A DNA stretch of 64,000 nt from Mimachlamys varia (taxonomy: Eukaryota > Mollusca > Bivalvia > Pectinida > Pectinidae), in assembly GCA_947623455.1 (NCBI GenBank), contig OX392541.1:11846719-11910718 (forward strand), read 5' to 3'. Positions 51,301 through 57,770 of the stretch are shown here, piece by piece. The position numbers and the translations under genes are program-made. The notes under the pieces are model-generated. The model saw nothing but the letters and a program-made list of their open reading frames with translations, did not search any database and was not told the origin of the DNA. Numbering within the stretch: the stretch's first letter is position 1; every line of letters begins with the position of its first letter.

Positions 51301-53827
51301 CCGTATCAAAGATAAGACTTGTTTGAAGATCATTTTTGGCAAATTATGTGATCTTGTTTGTAGATTCTCAGTGATCTCAAACATGTAAAACAGATCATGA
51401 CTGATTACGACTTTAAAGCGAGCCACGTCGGTACAGAAGCTGGGAAGGACAGATGACGCGTTCCATACGAACGCGCCGCGGAGGACAGAGGTCAAATGGT
51501 GCACCGAGTAACCAGATGGTGCCAACAGATACCATCAATGTGTTTCCCCAACATCAGACGACTACAGATCGAATCAGCGGACCCCCACGTCACCCAAAGG
51601 TCGGGCTAACATCACAGAAATGTTTGTGGAATGTACAATTGTATATAAACCTCCCCCATCGTGGATATTATAGAGCTGTTATCATCTCCCACTGTTAGGC
51701 ATTTGTAGAAACGTTTGGCCCCCGTGGTACTATTTCGAAACCACCTGTTCTGTCAGTGGCTTCATGCTGACCTGATATCATTTGCATTGCAGTTGTACAT
51801 GTAGAATAATTAGCAATCCATTCGCACACGATCGGTATCCTCTTCCGTTTAGACACTATCTGTATGCACTGAATGCCCTAGACTGGCTCCCGTCTCTAGA
51901 ATAGTATAGGCCTAGATATTGAAAAAAAGTCTAATAATTTTGATCACTTGGATGTCTGATTCTAAATTGAAGCAAGGGGGAGATAGGCTAGTAGTAAAAT
52001 AAAGAAGAGAAATTCTCTATAGAAACTTTGGGCTGGTAACCAGTCTATGAATGTCCTGATGAATATCTTTCTTTCATACCAAGATCACTAAAATGTTTCG
52101 TTATTACTGCATACTATAAATAAATAAAGTCGGATCAATATCATTCTATAGAGATGTCCTTCCAAACGTTAAAGATGCAAGACCCGGTCAGTCGGTCACC
52201 TAATCGATTTGACCACACTGACCAAAGGAGCACGGACACCAGGGCAGCGTCCGGCGTCACTAGGGTGATGGATCGTGTGTTGACCTGTTTCATCACCAAG
52301 ACAACAAGACACGTGGGACGTGAATAAGGACGATTATTAAGCCTGCTATACTTCGCTGCATGATCGCACGAGGTTAAAAGAAAGACCTGCGATACCACAA
52401 GGGGTATACGTAGCAACAATAAATATACGGGATACGAAATGGTAGCAACGATAAAACTATGGGATACGAATGCAGGGGGAGCCAAGATAAATATCTGGGT
52501 TTCTAATGAAGGGGCAGGGGTACGTAGTTACACATAACATAACACGCGTTGTTTCGCCCCCTCCCTCTTTTTACCCTTTTTATTTTTATTCAATATATTT
52601 TTCGTTGCTAGCCCTGTGGTTATACAGTATATGTTGATCTAAATGTCCTTTATTCCTTCATAAAACACAGGGACCTGAGAATAAAAGCTATGACTACTGA
52701 GGGGGCATTTTTATCGAAAATTGATCTTAACCCCCCCAAATGTGTAAAATTACGCTAAACACCCTGTTTTAGGTCCAAAACTAGCTGTAACAAATTCTCA
52801 GGTCCCTGTGTCATAAAACAGATCTGTGCGTGCCTGCAGGTTACTTCTGTAATGACCAATTATTAGCTTGATAACACGGAATGAGTTTTGATAATTTTTC
52901 AATTAATGTGTAAACACGCCCGCATATATTGGAACTGCACGTCATTAGTGTTGCCTTAAATACATCTATCACGTTCATAATTAGGCATCAGATATTTGAA
53001 AAATAATGAAGGCAGGCTAATTTGGACACTGATTTGATATTATGATATTTGGCTAATTATTTTTCTGATCACTGTATCGTTATTTGATACCAGGTATTCG
53101 CGTTGCCGTCACCCTATTCAAAGTCAATCTTGGTGACTTGATATGATTAGAGAGTGCTTGCTAATTAGCAGTTAGCTGATAGTGGCATATCGTAAATCTG
53201 GAATATCAGCGTTGGTCATTAATTTTCTCATAGACCCTGGCCATCGGGGATGTGATATTGTCAATCCGTAGCCATACAAATACCCCCTCATCCATCCCCC
53301 TCCCCCCTCCCCCTCCCGCTCGTAAATCTGGAATATCACCTTAGGTCATTTATTTCGCACAGACCCTGCCATCAGAGATGACATGTTGATAATTTCCAAA
53401 CCTACAAATTCCCCGACCCCCCGGGCTTAGATTGATGGCATAACTTACCCGCACATAGCTGCAGGATCCCGGCCACCCGGGCTATCGTAGGCGACACAAT
53501 CCCCTGTATGCATACAGCCAGTATAGCGGTGAGGGACACAAGCATTGCAAGACCACACCCCACTCCGATTGTCAAGGTAGCTATCTGCCAGGACAGACTT
53601 GGTATATCTTCAAACGTGGAGTAACGTCCGCACTGTTCCACCATAACTAAAGATCCAAACTCGTTCATACGGGGATAATTACATCTCCGGAATACCCCAA
53701 AATACACTGGTGTCTCTCCCATGTAGCCCCGCAACCAAAACGGCATGTAGAACCCTACACTACCCGCTAGGGCCGCTAATAGGGACGAAAACGCCCAGAA
53801 AACTCCCACTCCGGACAGACCAGCCAT
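16675..53827 (-). CDS. LHFPL2: LHFPL tetraspan family protein, LHFPL2-like, three coding exons
   Basis: Joining complement 53827-53449, 23423-23325 and 16802-16675 gives 201 codons plus stop, all junctions GT-AG and phase 1. TM1 is at about residues 7-29. The first extracellular loop has FRRCNYP, EQCGRY and IPSLSWQ, which match LHFPL2 and its LHFP relatives. TM2 is at about 82-106 and TM3 straddles exons 1 and 2. Loop 2 contains GIYPNGWDSSEVQQACG, TM4 is at about 164-186, and a short tail ends YADM. LHFPL proteins are four-helix membrane proteins related to claudins and TARPs, acting as auxiliary subunits of channels and receptors; the role of LHFPL2 is mainly known from vertebrate reproductive-tract development. 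Human LHFPL2 is longer (about 228 residues), mostly at the C-terminus. The 30.0-kb first intron is packed with mobile DNA. Confidence 0.88.
16977..17345 (+). repeat. Dispersed repeat family R2, long copy
   Basis: Key blocks are TCCGAACTCACATTCGATTC, GGAAAGATTTACATAGAG, CCAGGTGTTCCGGAAGGGTA, GGCGTCTTTTGCTTCAAC, CGTGTAAATTTAGGTCGCAT, CACTAATGAGCTTA and ACAAGGATACAAAATATT. The same order is found at 57990-58272 (+), and the first part at 23083-23313 (-). The interval is in intron 2 of the LHFPL2-like gene. Confidence 0.7.
17555..17770 (-). mobile_element. MITE-like repeat family F4 (TTTGGAGGCTGGCTAAGCGA), copy 1
   Basis: Shares CACGCGAAC, AGGTACACAGTA, GCATGACAGAAGCGTGAA, CAGTTTGGAGGCTGGCTAAG and a GCAGTAC end with 20828-21067, at roughly equal spacing. 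The short CGCGAA words recall family F3, so the two may be related. Confidence 0.5.
18139..18366 (+). repeat. Tandem repeat, three units of about 70-75 bp
   Basis: ATTACCTGTTGTATATCA, then AGGAAGCTAACCA, then TTAGGAAGCCGTTTATAGCA occur three times in direct order. The last unit is slightly shortened. No coding sense is seen. Confidence 0.85.
19121..19632 (+). repeat. 30-bp minisatellite A (CCTAGTAAC core), about 16-17 units
   Basis: The unit is close to ACAGTTGCCTAGTAACACAC followed by CAGCATTCCT. Units from 19320 on keep an exact 30-bp step; earlier units are more diverged. Because 30 is a multiple of 3, long repetitive open frames appear on both strands; these are not genes. It lies in intron 2 of the LHFPL2-like gene. 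Confidence 0.93.
20828..21067 (-). mobile_element. MITE-like repeat family F4, copy 2, with TACTGTAAA-type ends
   Basis: Begins TACTGTAAAG and ends CTTTTACAGTA, so the termini are inverted. The interior contains CCGCGAATATATCCACACG, GCGCGAAAACTGTCACATCG and GTTTGGAGGCTGGCTAAGCG, and its halves are themselves loosely inverted. Related to 17555-17770. Confidence 0.6.
21070..23080. other. Intron 2 remainder, no gene seen
   Basis: No recognised motif. An open frame at 22166-22480 (104 codons, plus) and its minus-strand partner lie in slightly GC-richer sequence but show no family pattern, start context or splice partner. The GTGATATTGTA-type fragments are unremarkable. Confidence 0.35.
23083..23313 (-). 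repeat. Dispersed repeat family R2, copy next to LHFPL2-like exon 2
   Basis: On the minus strand: AATCAGGAGAAAACCAAAGT, GGAAAGATTTACATAGAGGT, CCAGGTGTTCCGGAAGAGTA, AGCGTCTTCTG and CGTCATGTAAATCTATGTCG. It begins about 12 bp after the exon 2 donor site. Confidence 0.7.
23325..23423 (-). CDS. LHFPL2: LHFPL2-like gene, exon 2 (99 nt; TM3 end and extracellular loop 2)
   Basis: Minus-strand acceptor ATTACAG ending at 23424 and donor GTAAGT from 23324. Thirty-three codons in phase 1/1 read GMLIGAGVGIYPNGWDSSEV and on to QPYYMG. This aligns with the LHFPL2 stretch that begins GLLISSGCALYPLGWNS. It has no open-frame signal of its own and was found by family pattern and splice phase. Confidence 0.88.
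24170..24290 (+). mobile_element. tRNA-SINE family 1, head only recognisable
   Basis: GCAGTGGCCGAGTGTTTAAA (A-box-like) and GGGTTGCGAGTTCGAATCCC (B-box-like) stand 60 bp apart, with the family insertion between them (CTACCACTAGCCCTCCACCT in better copies). Too divergent and too long to fold as a functional tRNA. The body after 24290 does not match other copies well. Confidence 0.6.
24872..25145 (+). repeat. Tandem repeat of about 35 bp ending in an inverted hairpin
   Basis: Seven direct units of TTTCGAAATATGGACGTTTT plus ATATACACAATTCC (33-37 bp). They are followed at about 25088-25140 by one unit inverted and one direct, which together make a near-perfect palindrome of about 50 bp (AATCGTGTATAT facing ATACACGATT). 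Confidence 0.9.
25785..26095 (+). mobile_element. tRNA-SINE family 1, full copy with duplicated tRNA-like head
   Basis: GGTCGCGGTGGCCCAGTGGT starts at 25820 and is repeated 62 bp later. Only the second copy continues into the B box (TCGAGTTCGAGGCC), the body with GGTCGGTGC and the core region CAGGAACTCCAGCTTTCCTCC, and the tail CTGACACGTCCTTAAATGAC to AGGACGTTAAACAGAAAG. The plus orientation is set by the A-to-B-box order. Confidence 0.8.
26100..29330. other. Intron 1 stretch, nothing recognisable
   Basis: AT-rich sequence without family motifs, tandem arrays or clear inverted repeats beyond short ones. The open frame at 26763-27158 (131 codons) has no protein-family pattern and low-complexity hydrophobic composition, so it is treated as chance. 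A GTTTGAGGGTCTAAAGTG-like duplication occurs at about 29230-29320. Confidence 0.35.
29341..29659. mobile_element. MITE family F1, copy 2 (uninterrupted)
   Basis: Left end CATCCTAGATATCCAGGGGC and right end inverse of CATCCTCCATATCCAGGAGT. The termini pair for about 48 bp through CACCTACGCTCTCTACACCC. Interior blocks are TATGTCATGGCAAAACTGAA, GATGTACATCAAAAGAATCT, CATAACGGTA and GACAAGCTTTGAAGTCG. No coding capacity. Confidence 0.85.
29955..30150 (-). repeat. Dispersed repeat family R3 with open minus-strand frame, copy 1
   Basis: About 90 percent similar over about 175 bp to 34543-34720. On the minus strand both copies keep the frame through ELKRIEFSYGY and GICHLDDV. Most differences in this stretch are single substitutions that leave the frame open. 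No known family is recognised. Confidence 0.6.
31215..31890 (+). repeat. 30-bp minisatellite B (GTTACTAGG core), about 18 units
   Basis: The unit is close to CTTGTTACTAGGTAGCAATG then AAATACTCTT. Spacing is exactly 30 bp from about 31345 to 31680 and 29-30 bp beyond. Loosely related GTTACTAG words start near 31130. The core is the reverse complement of the CCTAGTAAC core of minisatellite A. Open frames across it are repeat translations. Confidence 0.9.
32812..33428 (+). repeat. GT-rich minisatellite (CATAATTGGTGTGTGT), 16- and 20-bp units
   Basis: About 33 units of CATAATTGGTGTGTGT, some with an added ATGT. The array degenerates toward 33420. TGTGTG words give it Z-DNA-type alternating purine-pyrimidine character. 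Confidence 0.9.
34150..34366 (-). mobile_element. tRNA-SINE family 1, well-preserved copy
   Basis: On the minus strand: GGCCGCGGTAGCCGAGTGGT at the 5' end, GGGTTGCGAGTTCGAAACCC (B box), the body TACTGATCGTAGGTCAGTG, the core TTCTCCGGGTACTCCGGCTT, then CTGGCACGTCCTTACATGAC and an AATAGGACGTAAAGC tail. A single head, unlike the tandem-headed copies. Confidence 0.85.
34365..34890 (-). repeat. Repeat family R3, copy 2, with a partial duplication
   Basis: 34543-34720 matches 29955-30150. In addition 34365-34484 and about 34766-34890 are diverged direct copies sharing ACAAAATGATTGTTTACTT, TATAGCCAAAA and ATTATATAGATACA. The open frame at 34351-34719 (minus) runs into the neighbouring SINE, so it is not an intact gene. 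Confidence 0.5.
35300..35557. mobile_element. MITE family F2 (CACAGGGAC termini), copy 1
   Basis: Left CACAGGGACTTGAAATTTTG and right the inverse of CACAGAGACCCGAGAATTTG, with the arms continuing through a CTAGTTTTGGACCT-like block for about 45 bp. The flanks CCCGGCAG and TCCGGAAG are a possible imperfect 8-bp target duplication. Confidence 0.65.
35803..35893. mobile_element. MITE family F1, terminal-repeats-only copy (palindrome)
   Basis: The left terminus of the family (CTTCGATATACATAGGTTAC and CACCTATACGCTCTCTACAC) is joined directly to its inverted right terminus (GTGTAAAGAGCGTAGGTGAG, CATTGAGGATG). The whole interior is missing, leaving a 90-bp imperfect palindrome. Confidence 0.75.
37286..37396 (+). 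pseudogene. Truncated 5' fragment of transposon gene A (36 codons, CxxC)
   Basis: The frame starts MATASPAKNTCGLCLNKIRD and ends after 36 codons. A CGLC pair suggests the first half of a zinc-binding N-terminal domain. The homology is not recognised. It probably runs out near the deletion junction at about 37360-37385. Confidence 0.4.
37352..37471 (-). pseudogene. Truncated 5' fragment of a RecQ-like helicase gene (39 codons)
   Basis: From ATG at 37471-37469 the frame contains RFSITSFKEFQKKAIDALL followed by KKKDVYLSV, then ends in a stop. The pattern F-x-I-x-S-F-x-x-F-Q-x-x-A-I-x-x-L-L-x-x-x-D-V-x-x-S-V is what precedes the Walker A motif in RecQ-family helicases. The Walker A motif itself is absent because the fragment ends there. 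Homology is by pattern only. Confidence 0.55.
37870..38680. other. Intron 1 stretch with an unexplained open frame
   Basis: A 96-codon plus frame at 38036-38326 (MEPSSTSEVKYIRNFRSSSD start) has fairly even composition but no recognised family and no splice support. A short GGTGTTCCGGAATCCTGA block at about 38306 recalls repeat family R2. It is probably decayed mobile DNA. Confidence 0.3.
38688..39165 (-). mobile_element. tRNA-SINE family 1 with five tandem 62-bp heads
   Basis: Minus strand. The motif complementary to AACCACTTGG recurs at 38891, 38953, 39015, 39077 and 39139, an exact 62-bp step. Each unit holds the A-box half (GGCCAAGTGGTTAAGGTGTC) and CCACTAGCCCTCCACCTC but no B box. Only the last head, at the low-coordinate side, runs into the SINE body with GGTCGGTGG and the core CTCCGGGAACTCCTGCTTTCC. 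Confidence 0.85.
39183..39258. mobile_element. 76-bp palindrome: family T termini only, with 9-bp target duplication
   Basis: The first 38 bp (ATCGTCGGAAACCCACGGTA then CACTTCTCTGACGTTTG) are followed by their reverse complement, with the centre at 39220/39221; only the outermost base pair mismatches. The sequence is the terminus of the element at 37120-37627. A perfect 9-bp duplication, CCATCACAT, flanks it at 39174-39182 and 39259-39267. Confidence 0.9.
39887..40122 (+). mobile_element. tRNA-SINE family 2, full copy with 14-bp target duplication
   Basis: GGTGGTGCAGTGTATAGTGC (A-box-like) is followed by a body with ACGTGGGGTTTCTTCGGGTA, CTCCGGTTTCCTCTCAC and an AT-rich tail (AAATAAATAAAG). 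A perfect duplication, ATTTTATAGAATTG, flanks it at 39873-39886 and 40123-40136, as expected of LINE-mediated retrotransposition. Confidence 0.88.
40140..42180. other. Intron 1 stretch, no gene or family repeat seen
   Basis: Contains only short palindromes such as GTCATGCATTATGCATGAC (about 40860) and chance open frames. The sequence is AT-rich. Confidence 0.35.
42190..42416 (+). repeat. Two (GAAA)n microsatellites in a duplicated segment
   Basis: (AAAG)n arrays at about 42190-42238 and 42313-42415 (the second with a TCGAAA interruption) each follow a related flank: TTGACATTATCTGGTGATCT and TTGACATTATCTGATGATCT. The flank and the array were therefore duplicated together. Lys- or Phe/Ser-rich open frames here are translations of the array. 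Confidence 0.9.
42595..42775 (+). repeat. Tandem duplication of about 115 bp
   Basis: GGCTCATAATTCTTTGCAGT ... GGTTTATGAGTTAAAATGTC recurs as GGCCCATAATTCCCTGCAGT ... GGTTTATGAGCTAAAACCTC. Two diverged copies, no known family. Confidence 0.6.
43348..43412 (-). mobile_element. tRNA-SINE family 2, head fragment
   Basis: On the minus strand GATCGGGTGGCACAGTGGAT, then AGAGTGCACGTCTGTCACGA and GACGGCCGGGGTTC, with A- and B-box-like parts. The body is missing, so this is a 3'-truncated copy. Confidence 0.6.
43664..43843. mobile_element. MITE family F5 (CAAACTTCGTTATCTC termini)
   Basis: Left CAAACTTCGTTATCTCAAAC and right the inverse of CAAACTTCGTTATCTCGAAG. The interior carries further ATAACTCG words (CGATAACTCGAAACCC, GGATAACTCGATTAGA). 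About 180 bp, non-coding. Confidence 0.75.
43850..44990. other. Intron 1 stretch, nothing recognisable
   Basis: A C-rich run at about 44606-44632 (CCCCCCCACCCCCACCCCC) lies in otherwise ordinary AT-rich sequence. No gene is seen on either strand. Confidence 0.35.
45000..45322. mobile_element. MITE family F1, copy 5
   Basis: Left ATCTTCGATATCCAGGGGTT and right the inverse of CATCCTCAATATCCAGGGGT. Interior blocks (TATGTCATGGAAAAACTGAA, TGTTGATGAGACAAGAAGAC, CACATAACGGTAAATATCGA, AGGCTTGAAGTCG) match copy 2. The left arm has lost the ACGCTCTCTACAC block, so the arms are unequal. Confidence 0.82.
45866..46194. mobile_element. MITE family F2, copy 2
   Basis: Left CACAGGGATCTGATAATTTG and TTACAACTAGTTTTGGAACT; right the inverse of CACAGGGACTTGATAATTTG and TTACAGCTAGCTTTGGACCT. 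The interior has a G-rich run and AAATTAATCCTAACCCCC. About 330 bp. Confidence 0.7.
46200..47060. other. Intron 1 stretch, nothing recognisable
   Basis: A TATAC-rich region at 46290-46400 and otherwise plain AT-rich sequence. No coding pattern. Confidence 0.3.
47085..47225. mobile_element. MITE family F2, right-end fragment
   Basis: A G-rich run followed by AGGTCCAAAGAACTGTAATA and AGTTCTAAGGTCCCTGTG, which corresponds to the right arm of the copies at 35300 and 45866. The left arm is not found. Confidence 0.45.
47230..48510. other. Intron 1 stretch, nothing recognisable
   Basis: The minus-strand open frame at 47069-47563 (164 codons) begins inside an MITE fragment, has no family motif, and its composition follows local AT content. 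It is judged to be chance. Confidence 0.35.
48516..48685. repeat. Nested fold-back structure with a 28-bp perfect palindrome
   Basis: TCACTCGTGAGGCTAATATT faces AATATTAGCCCCACTCGTGA. Outside this, ATCTTCAGTAATACCA faces TGGTTTTACTGAAGA. At 48629-48656 lies ACCACGGACTTAGATCTAAG and its completion, a perfect 28-bp palindrome. It resembles a fold-back transposon. Confidence 0.6.
48690..50700. other. Intron 1 stretch, nothing recognisable
   Basis: Ordinary AT-rich sequence. No family repeat or coding pattern is seen in either strand. Confidence 0.3.
50714..50910. mobile_element. Fold-back MITE with arms of about 80 bp
   Basis: The left arm CGGTTTCATCAACGTTCCTT, AACTTAAGGAAACTC, AAAATCTCCATAGGAA and ACAGAATTTAAGG is mirrored almost exactly by the right arm ending AAGGAACGTTGATGAAACC. 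The centre is about 20 bp. No coding capacity. Confidence 0.85.
50915..52650. other. Intron 1 stretch, nothing recognisable
   Basis: Includes the open frames at 51453-51698 (plus) and 52141-52485 (minus). Neither has a recognised motif or splice context. Confidence 0.3.
52666..52810. mobile_element. MITE family F2, short copy with perfect 8-bp target duplication
   Basis: Both ends read CACAGGGACCTGAGAAT inward. TCATAAAA flanks it at 52658-52665 and 52811-52818. The left arm diverges after 17 bp, so the copy is internally deleted at 145 bp. An 8-bp duplication fits hAT-type insertion. Confidence 0.85.
53189..53400 (+). repeat. Tandem duplication of about 130 bp just inside LHFPL2-like intron 1
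   Basis: TCGTAAATCTGGAATATCAG ... GGTCATTAATTTTCTCATAG recurs as TCGTAAATCTGGAATATCAC ... GGTCATTTATTTCGCACAG. The copies are separated by a C-rich run at about 53283-53318. The second copy ends about 50 bp from the exon 1 donor. Confidence 0.7.
53449..53827 (-). CDS. LHFPL2: LHFPL2-like gene, exon 1 (start codon, TM1, loop 1, TM2, half of TM3)
   Basis: ATG at 53827-53825 in the context GAGGATGG, a good initiation context. The frame runs MAGLSGVGVFWAF to GILQLCA and splices at GTAAGT (53448-53443). Reading past the donor gives only 14 unrelated residues before a stop, which supports the splice. Confidence 0.93.
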
Positions 53828-54720
53828 CCTCGTTACGGACGCTACACTACGGAAAGGAACGTTTGCATACGCTTTTATGTAACGGACGTTACAATTTTAT
53901 AAGGAATACGAAAGACAGACTTTAAATTAAAGTCAGCCACGGACCACGGAAGTTATTTTCTTTTTATCACAGAAAACAAAACTTATTGTAAATCTGGATA
54001 CCACGTGGAAAACCGCGTTGTCAAGGTAATACTTGTCCATCTCAGACCTGAACACGATTTCTCTTCATTTATCATCTCCAGGTTTTTCACTGATTATAAG
54101 GTAAAGGGAATTTCCTTCCAAATTTATCCTGTTTATCACACATAGCTCTCCCAACACTGTAAACAAACTGGCTGAAATACACACAATCGTTTGTATTGAA
54201 TACCAAATACTCTTAAAGCCAATATCACAGCTGATCTATATAATCCGTATGCACAGCCCAGATCTATTATAAGCTAGCTAGATCTGTAGAAATCGTCTCC
54301 CACACGCGATATCTATAGAAAGAATCTGTCGCTGAAAGGCAAATAATCTCCGACCTATCGAAAGAAGAATATGAAGACAGAAAGAAGACAAAGCGTGCTT
54401 GACTTCTAACCACCTCACTCGGGAACCCCAGTCTCAGCCACTGTAGCTACTATAACCGTCACGGTCGCTGGTCCACGTCGTGACGAGGGTAAACAAAACA
54501 GCGGGGCCACAACACGATTTACGCTCTGTTTACACACAGGGTCTTAGCCATGAATGAAATCTCCTTACAACTATACACACACGCTCACTCAATAGGACTT
54601 GTGACTGATCACTCGAGCGGAGAAAGCTCTGTGTGGGTCAGAGGTCATATGTCAAAGAGTAGGTCAAAGGACGCGGGTTGACGAAGCGGCTGTCTCGCGA
54701 GCTATTACAGTGTAGTACAT
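53828..54720 (-). promoter_or_regulatory. 5' flank and probable promoter region of the LHFPL2-like gene
   Basis: Sequence upstream of the start codon on the minus strand. CpG and GC content rises at about 54410-54700 compared with the surroundings. No TATA box at a convincing distance and no splice evidence for an upstream untranslated exon was found, so the transcription start is unplaced. Confidence 0.3.
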
Positions 54721-56125
54721 ACATATTAGAATAAAAATATCATTCTACATATTGTTGTCAGTTCACATTCAAAATATAAACACATCTTTCATTCTCTCTG
54801 ACAATGTAGAAATACTCAGAACAAAGGATTTATTTTCAACGTGCGGGCGAGTTCATAAATCTGTAAGGTTGAAAGAGTTATGCCCCCTGATTGTATTTCA
54901 GTACTGTGACATTGTTGTCATCAGTTTCGGAAGATTTGTACATAAATGATCCACATGATATCGTCATTATCTTATCTTCCTTGTAAGGTAGCTGTGTACA
55001 GTAGATCTAGAGATTTATGGAAAAAAAGACCAATGCCTGAGAATTGTCAACACCGAGATTTAACCGTACACTGCATAGATGTAAATGTACACATTTTTGT
55101 AAATTGTATATCATTTCCAATTAAAAAAAAGGAATATGAAGTGTATACACTGATGTATCCTATGTATGGCACTTGTGTGAAAACCATGGTTACCACATCA
55201 AAAATTATCGAAAAATGCAAAATATCAGTTTTTGACACAAAATTTGACCTATGCAGATAGGAATTTTTTTCTTAAATTCTATCTAAAATTAAAGCTTACT
55301 AACTTGGTTGCAGAATTATATCTGTCCCAGCATAGGTCGTATGTTTAGATTTTTCGCTATTTTCCCTCATGTGCTGTTGTCGAAATTTCACTTCCTGTAA
55401 AGCTAGCTTTTCATGTGTAGACACCCATTTCGGAAGGGTCAAAATTTTAATCTCAAACCAAAATTTTTTTCTCCCCTTTTACAAATGTGAAGTCCACAAA
55501 GTCCACTTTATCATGCTTAAGCCAATTTTACTCCTTTTTTTTGTATTTCCATAGGCACCCTATTATAGGGGTTATTCATTGTACAAAAATATCACCTTCT
55601 AAACACTGCCACCTAAGCATGCACACACTGATGGTAACGCAGTTGTGACCAGAATACTTAAACAGTGAATGTACATATGTATGTTATTCCAAAAGTATAT
55701 GTAAGTTTGTCCATCAAAGTTGCTTGATGACATCATCCTCTCAGGTTTACTTCATTTTAGGCTTATTTTTGCATGGTTACGTACATGTAAATCGGGCCTT
55801 TAAGAATACATAATCGTTTTGATGGCATTTCAAAATTCAAAATCTACCTCCCGCATTGATTTTGTAACAAGAATATTAAATACACGACAAACTAAATAAG
55901 AAAAAAAATTTAATGCAGACTTTGTTAGTGAGTCAGCGGGATTTTACCCATGTTGTGGAAACTGGTTTAAAATAATCAAGAGAATGCCTTTAGTTCATCA
56001 TTGTTTCCTAAAGAGATATGATATAGACTTTTGGTAATTCATACAGCAGTTCATTATTCGATGACGATGCAACATCAGATATGAACTTTTTTTGAATTAC
56101 ACCAGTTGTGAAGTAAATTATTATG
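54721..56125. other. Intergenic stretch, nothing recognisable
   Basis: AT-rich sequence with short chance frames (104 codons at 54946-55260, no motif). Confidence 0.35.
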
Positions 56126-56127
56126 TC

Positions 56128-56560
56128 CCCCCTTCGTATGAAGGGAGACATATTGCATCAGTACCGGTTCTGGCTCTGGTTCTTGTTCTGGTTCTTCTAA
56201 TCATTCTTGTCCAGGCCATAACTTCTAAACCGTTGAAGATATCTTGACGAAACTTGCAGTATGCATGAATCACTCATAGGTGATGTGCAGTGACTTTCTA
56301 TAGGCTAGTGACATTCACCGAAAGGTCAGAGATAAAAAAATTAATGACCTTTTTCAAACATTCAAAGGTGGACGCCAAGGTGATGCAATCTCACCCTAAC
56401 TGTCTAATTATATACATGTAACAATCATTGACCAAACTTCAAGGTAATGAGGGGCCCATCTTCGATGCCGGTGCCCTATAGTAATTAGCTTGTCCGACCG
56501 TCCGTATGTCTGTCTGTCCTTCTGTTCGTCCATCTGTCCATATTTTTACTGATTGATATT
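56128..56560 (+). repeat. Probable dispersed repeat (TGTCCCCCCTTCG start)
   Basis: Begins with the small inverted pair CCCCCCTTCGTATGAAGGGAG, then GGTTCTGGCTCTGGTTCTTG, CCATAACTTCTAAACCGTTG, TTCACCGAAAGGTC and a GTCCGACCGTCCGTATGTCT run. The compositional shift and ordered blocks look like a mobile-element copy, but no second copy is in this window. Confidence 0.4.
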
Positions 56561-56599
56561 TTGTTATGAAGGAAAGGTTATAGGTTAAGGTCTTAAATT

Positions 56600-57770
56600 T
56601 TACATTTATTAAGTGCTTAGCATTTTGTTATAACATTATGAAGGAAAGTTGGTCAAAATGAAAAAAAAAGGTTATAAGGGAAGATATATGTTTTTGTTCA
56701 CTAAAACAAGTCTCTAGTTTTCTCTTATTTCCCTGTGTATACAGTGTACAAGACAGAGCTGTCCAGGATAAGAAAAAGGGTTAGGAATAATTTGTTCTTG
56801 TATCTCTTTTCACATAACATAACGTCACATTAACTGAGCAATGGCAAATTACCTAGCTGCAATACCGCAATGGCGATGCGACGAAATATATAATTTTCGG
56901 AATTTGATGGAACAGAATAAGCCGAAAATTGTTTTCCCTTCAGTATCATACCTTCCGATAGGGGGCGTTGAAGACGGGTGTCGCACGTGCTGGTGGTGCG
57001 GTATGACTGTCGGGTCATTCAGCGAAAGTCGCACCGACAGTTATTTTTTTGTTTTTTATTTTTATAACTTTACATTTTTGTGTTAAAATGAGATTATGTC
57101 ATACAAATTGCTTGAATACGTCAATATTGACGTGGATTCACAGAGTTTGTACGGGTATACGAGAGATATGAGTGGGTTTTGTGTTGTAAAATACTGTCGG
57201 CGATTATGCGCTCCATACAATAAATAATGGAATTATTATTTGGTGTTGTGGTTTTCTATCGGGGGGGATGGTATTGGAGGGAAAAATTATTTTACGAGAT
57301 ATCCATCTAATATGTTAAGAATGATGGTATCACTTTGTCTGTGCCAACACTGTTTGCAAATATGGAATATGATGGCTAGTTTAAACAGTATTTATTCAAA
57401 ACATCCAACACGTTTTAACTGTTGCATAAATATACATAATAATCGGAAAACAAGCTTAGAGCTTATGTTAAAAATTCCCTCCAAGGCCATGAATATCAGC
57501 ATGCTAGAGCCTTCACAAGCCGTCAGAAATCCATGCGACGGCTGCGAGGTGACTCACACATATTTTGCACATCTGGTCTTGGAAATAAACCCCAATCGCC
57601 TTTGTAAAAGGCGACTGCGTTGTCATCCTGACACTGTAAAATGCAGTAGCTGCAAAATGTGGCATTATCAACGTAGAAATGATTACACAGTGTTATCAAG
57701 GATGATTTTTAACAAACACAAAGAGTCAATAACTTCAGTAATTATTCTTTTAAATTTCATAACGTCGTGA
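56600..57770. other. Intergenic / 3' side of SLC16-like gene 2, with one unexplained long frame
   Basis: A plus frame is open from 57240 to 57770 (first internal ATG at about 57312) and ends one base before the minus-strand stop of SLC16-like gene 2. It has Cys/His pairs (CDGCEVTH, CSSCKMWH) but no recognised family. The same interval is the likely 3'UTR of the minus-strand gene, with AATAAA (minus) at 57396-57391 and 57060-57055. Confidence 0.3.

Noticed and set aside
56841..57086. Possible BIR-like zinc domain (CRTCWWCG)
   Set aside because: Only one Cys-x-x-Cys pair is present. The later His and Cys positions and surrounding conserved residues of a BIR domain are missing.
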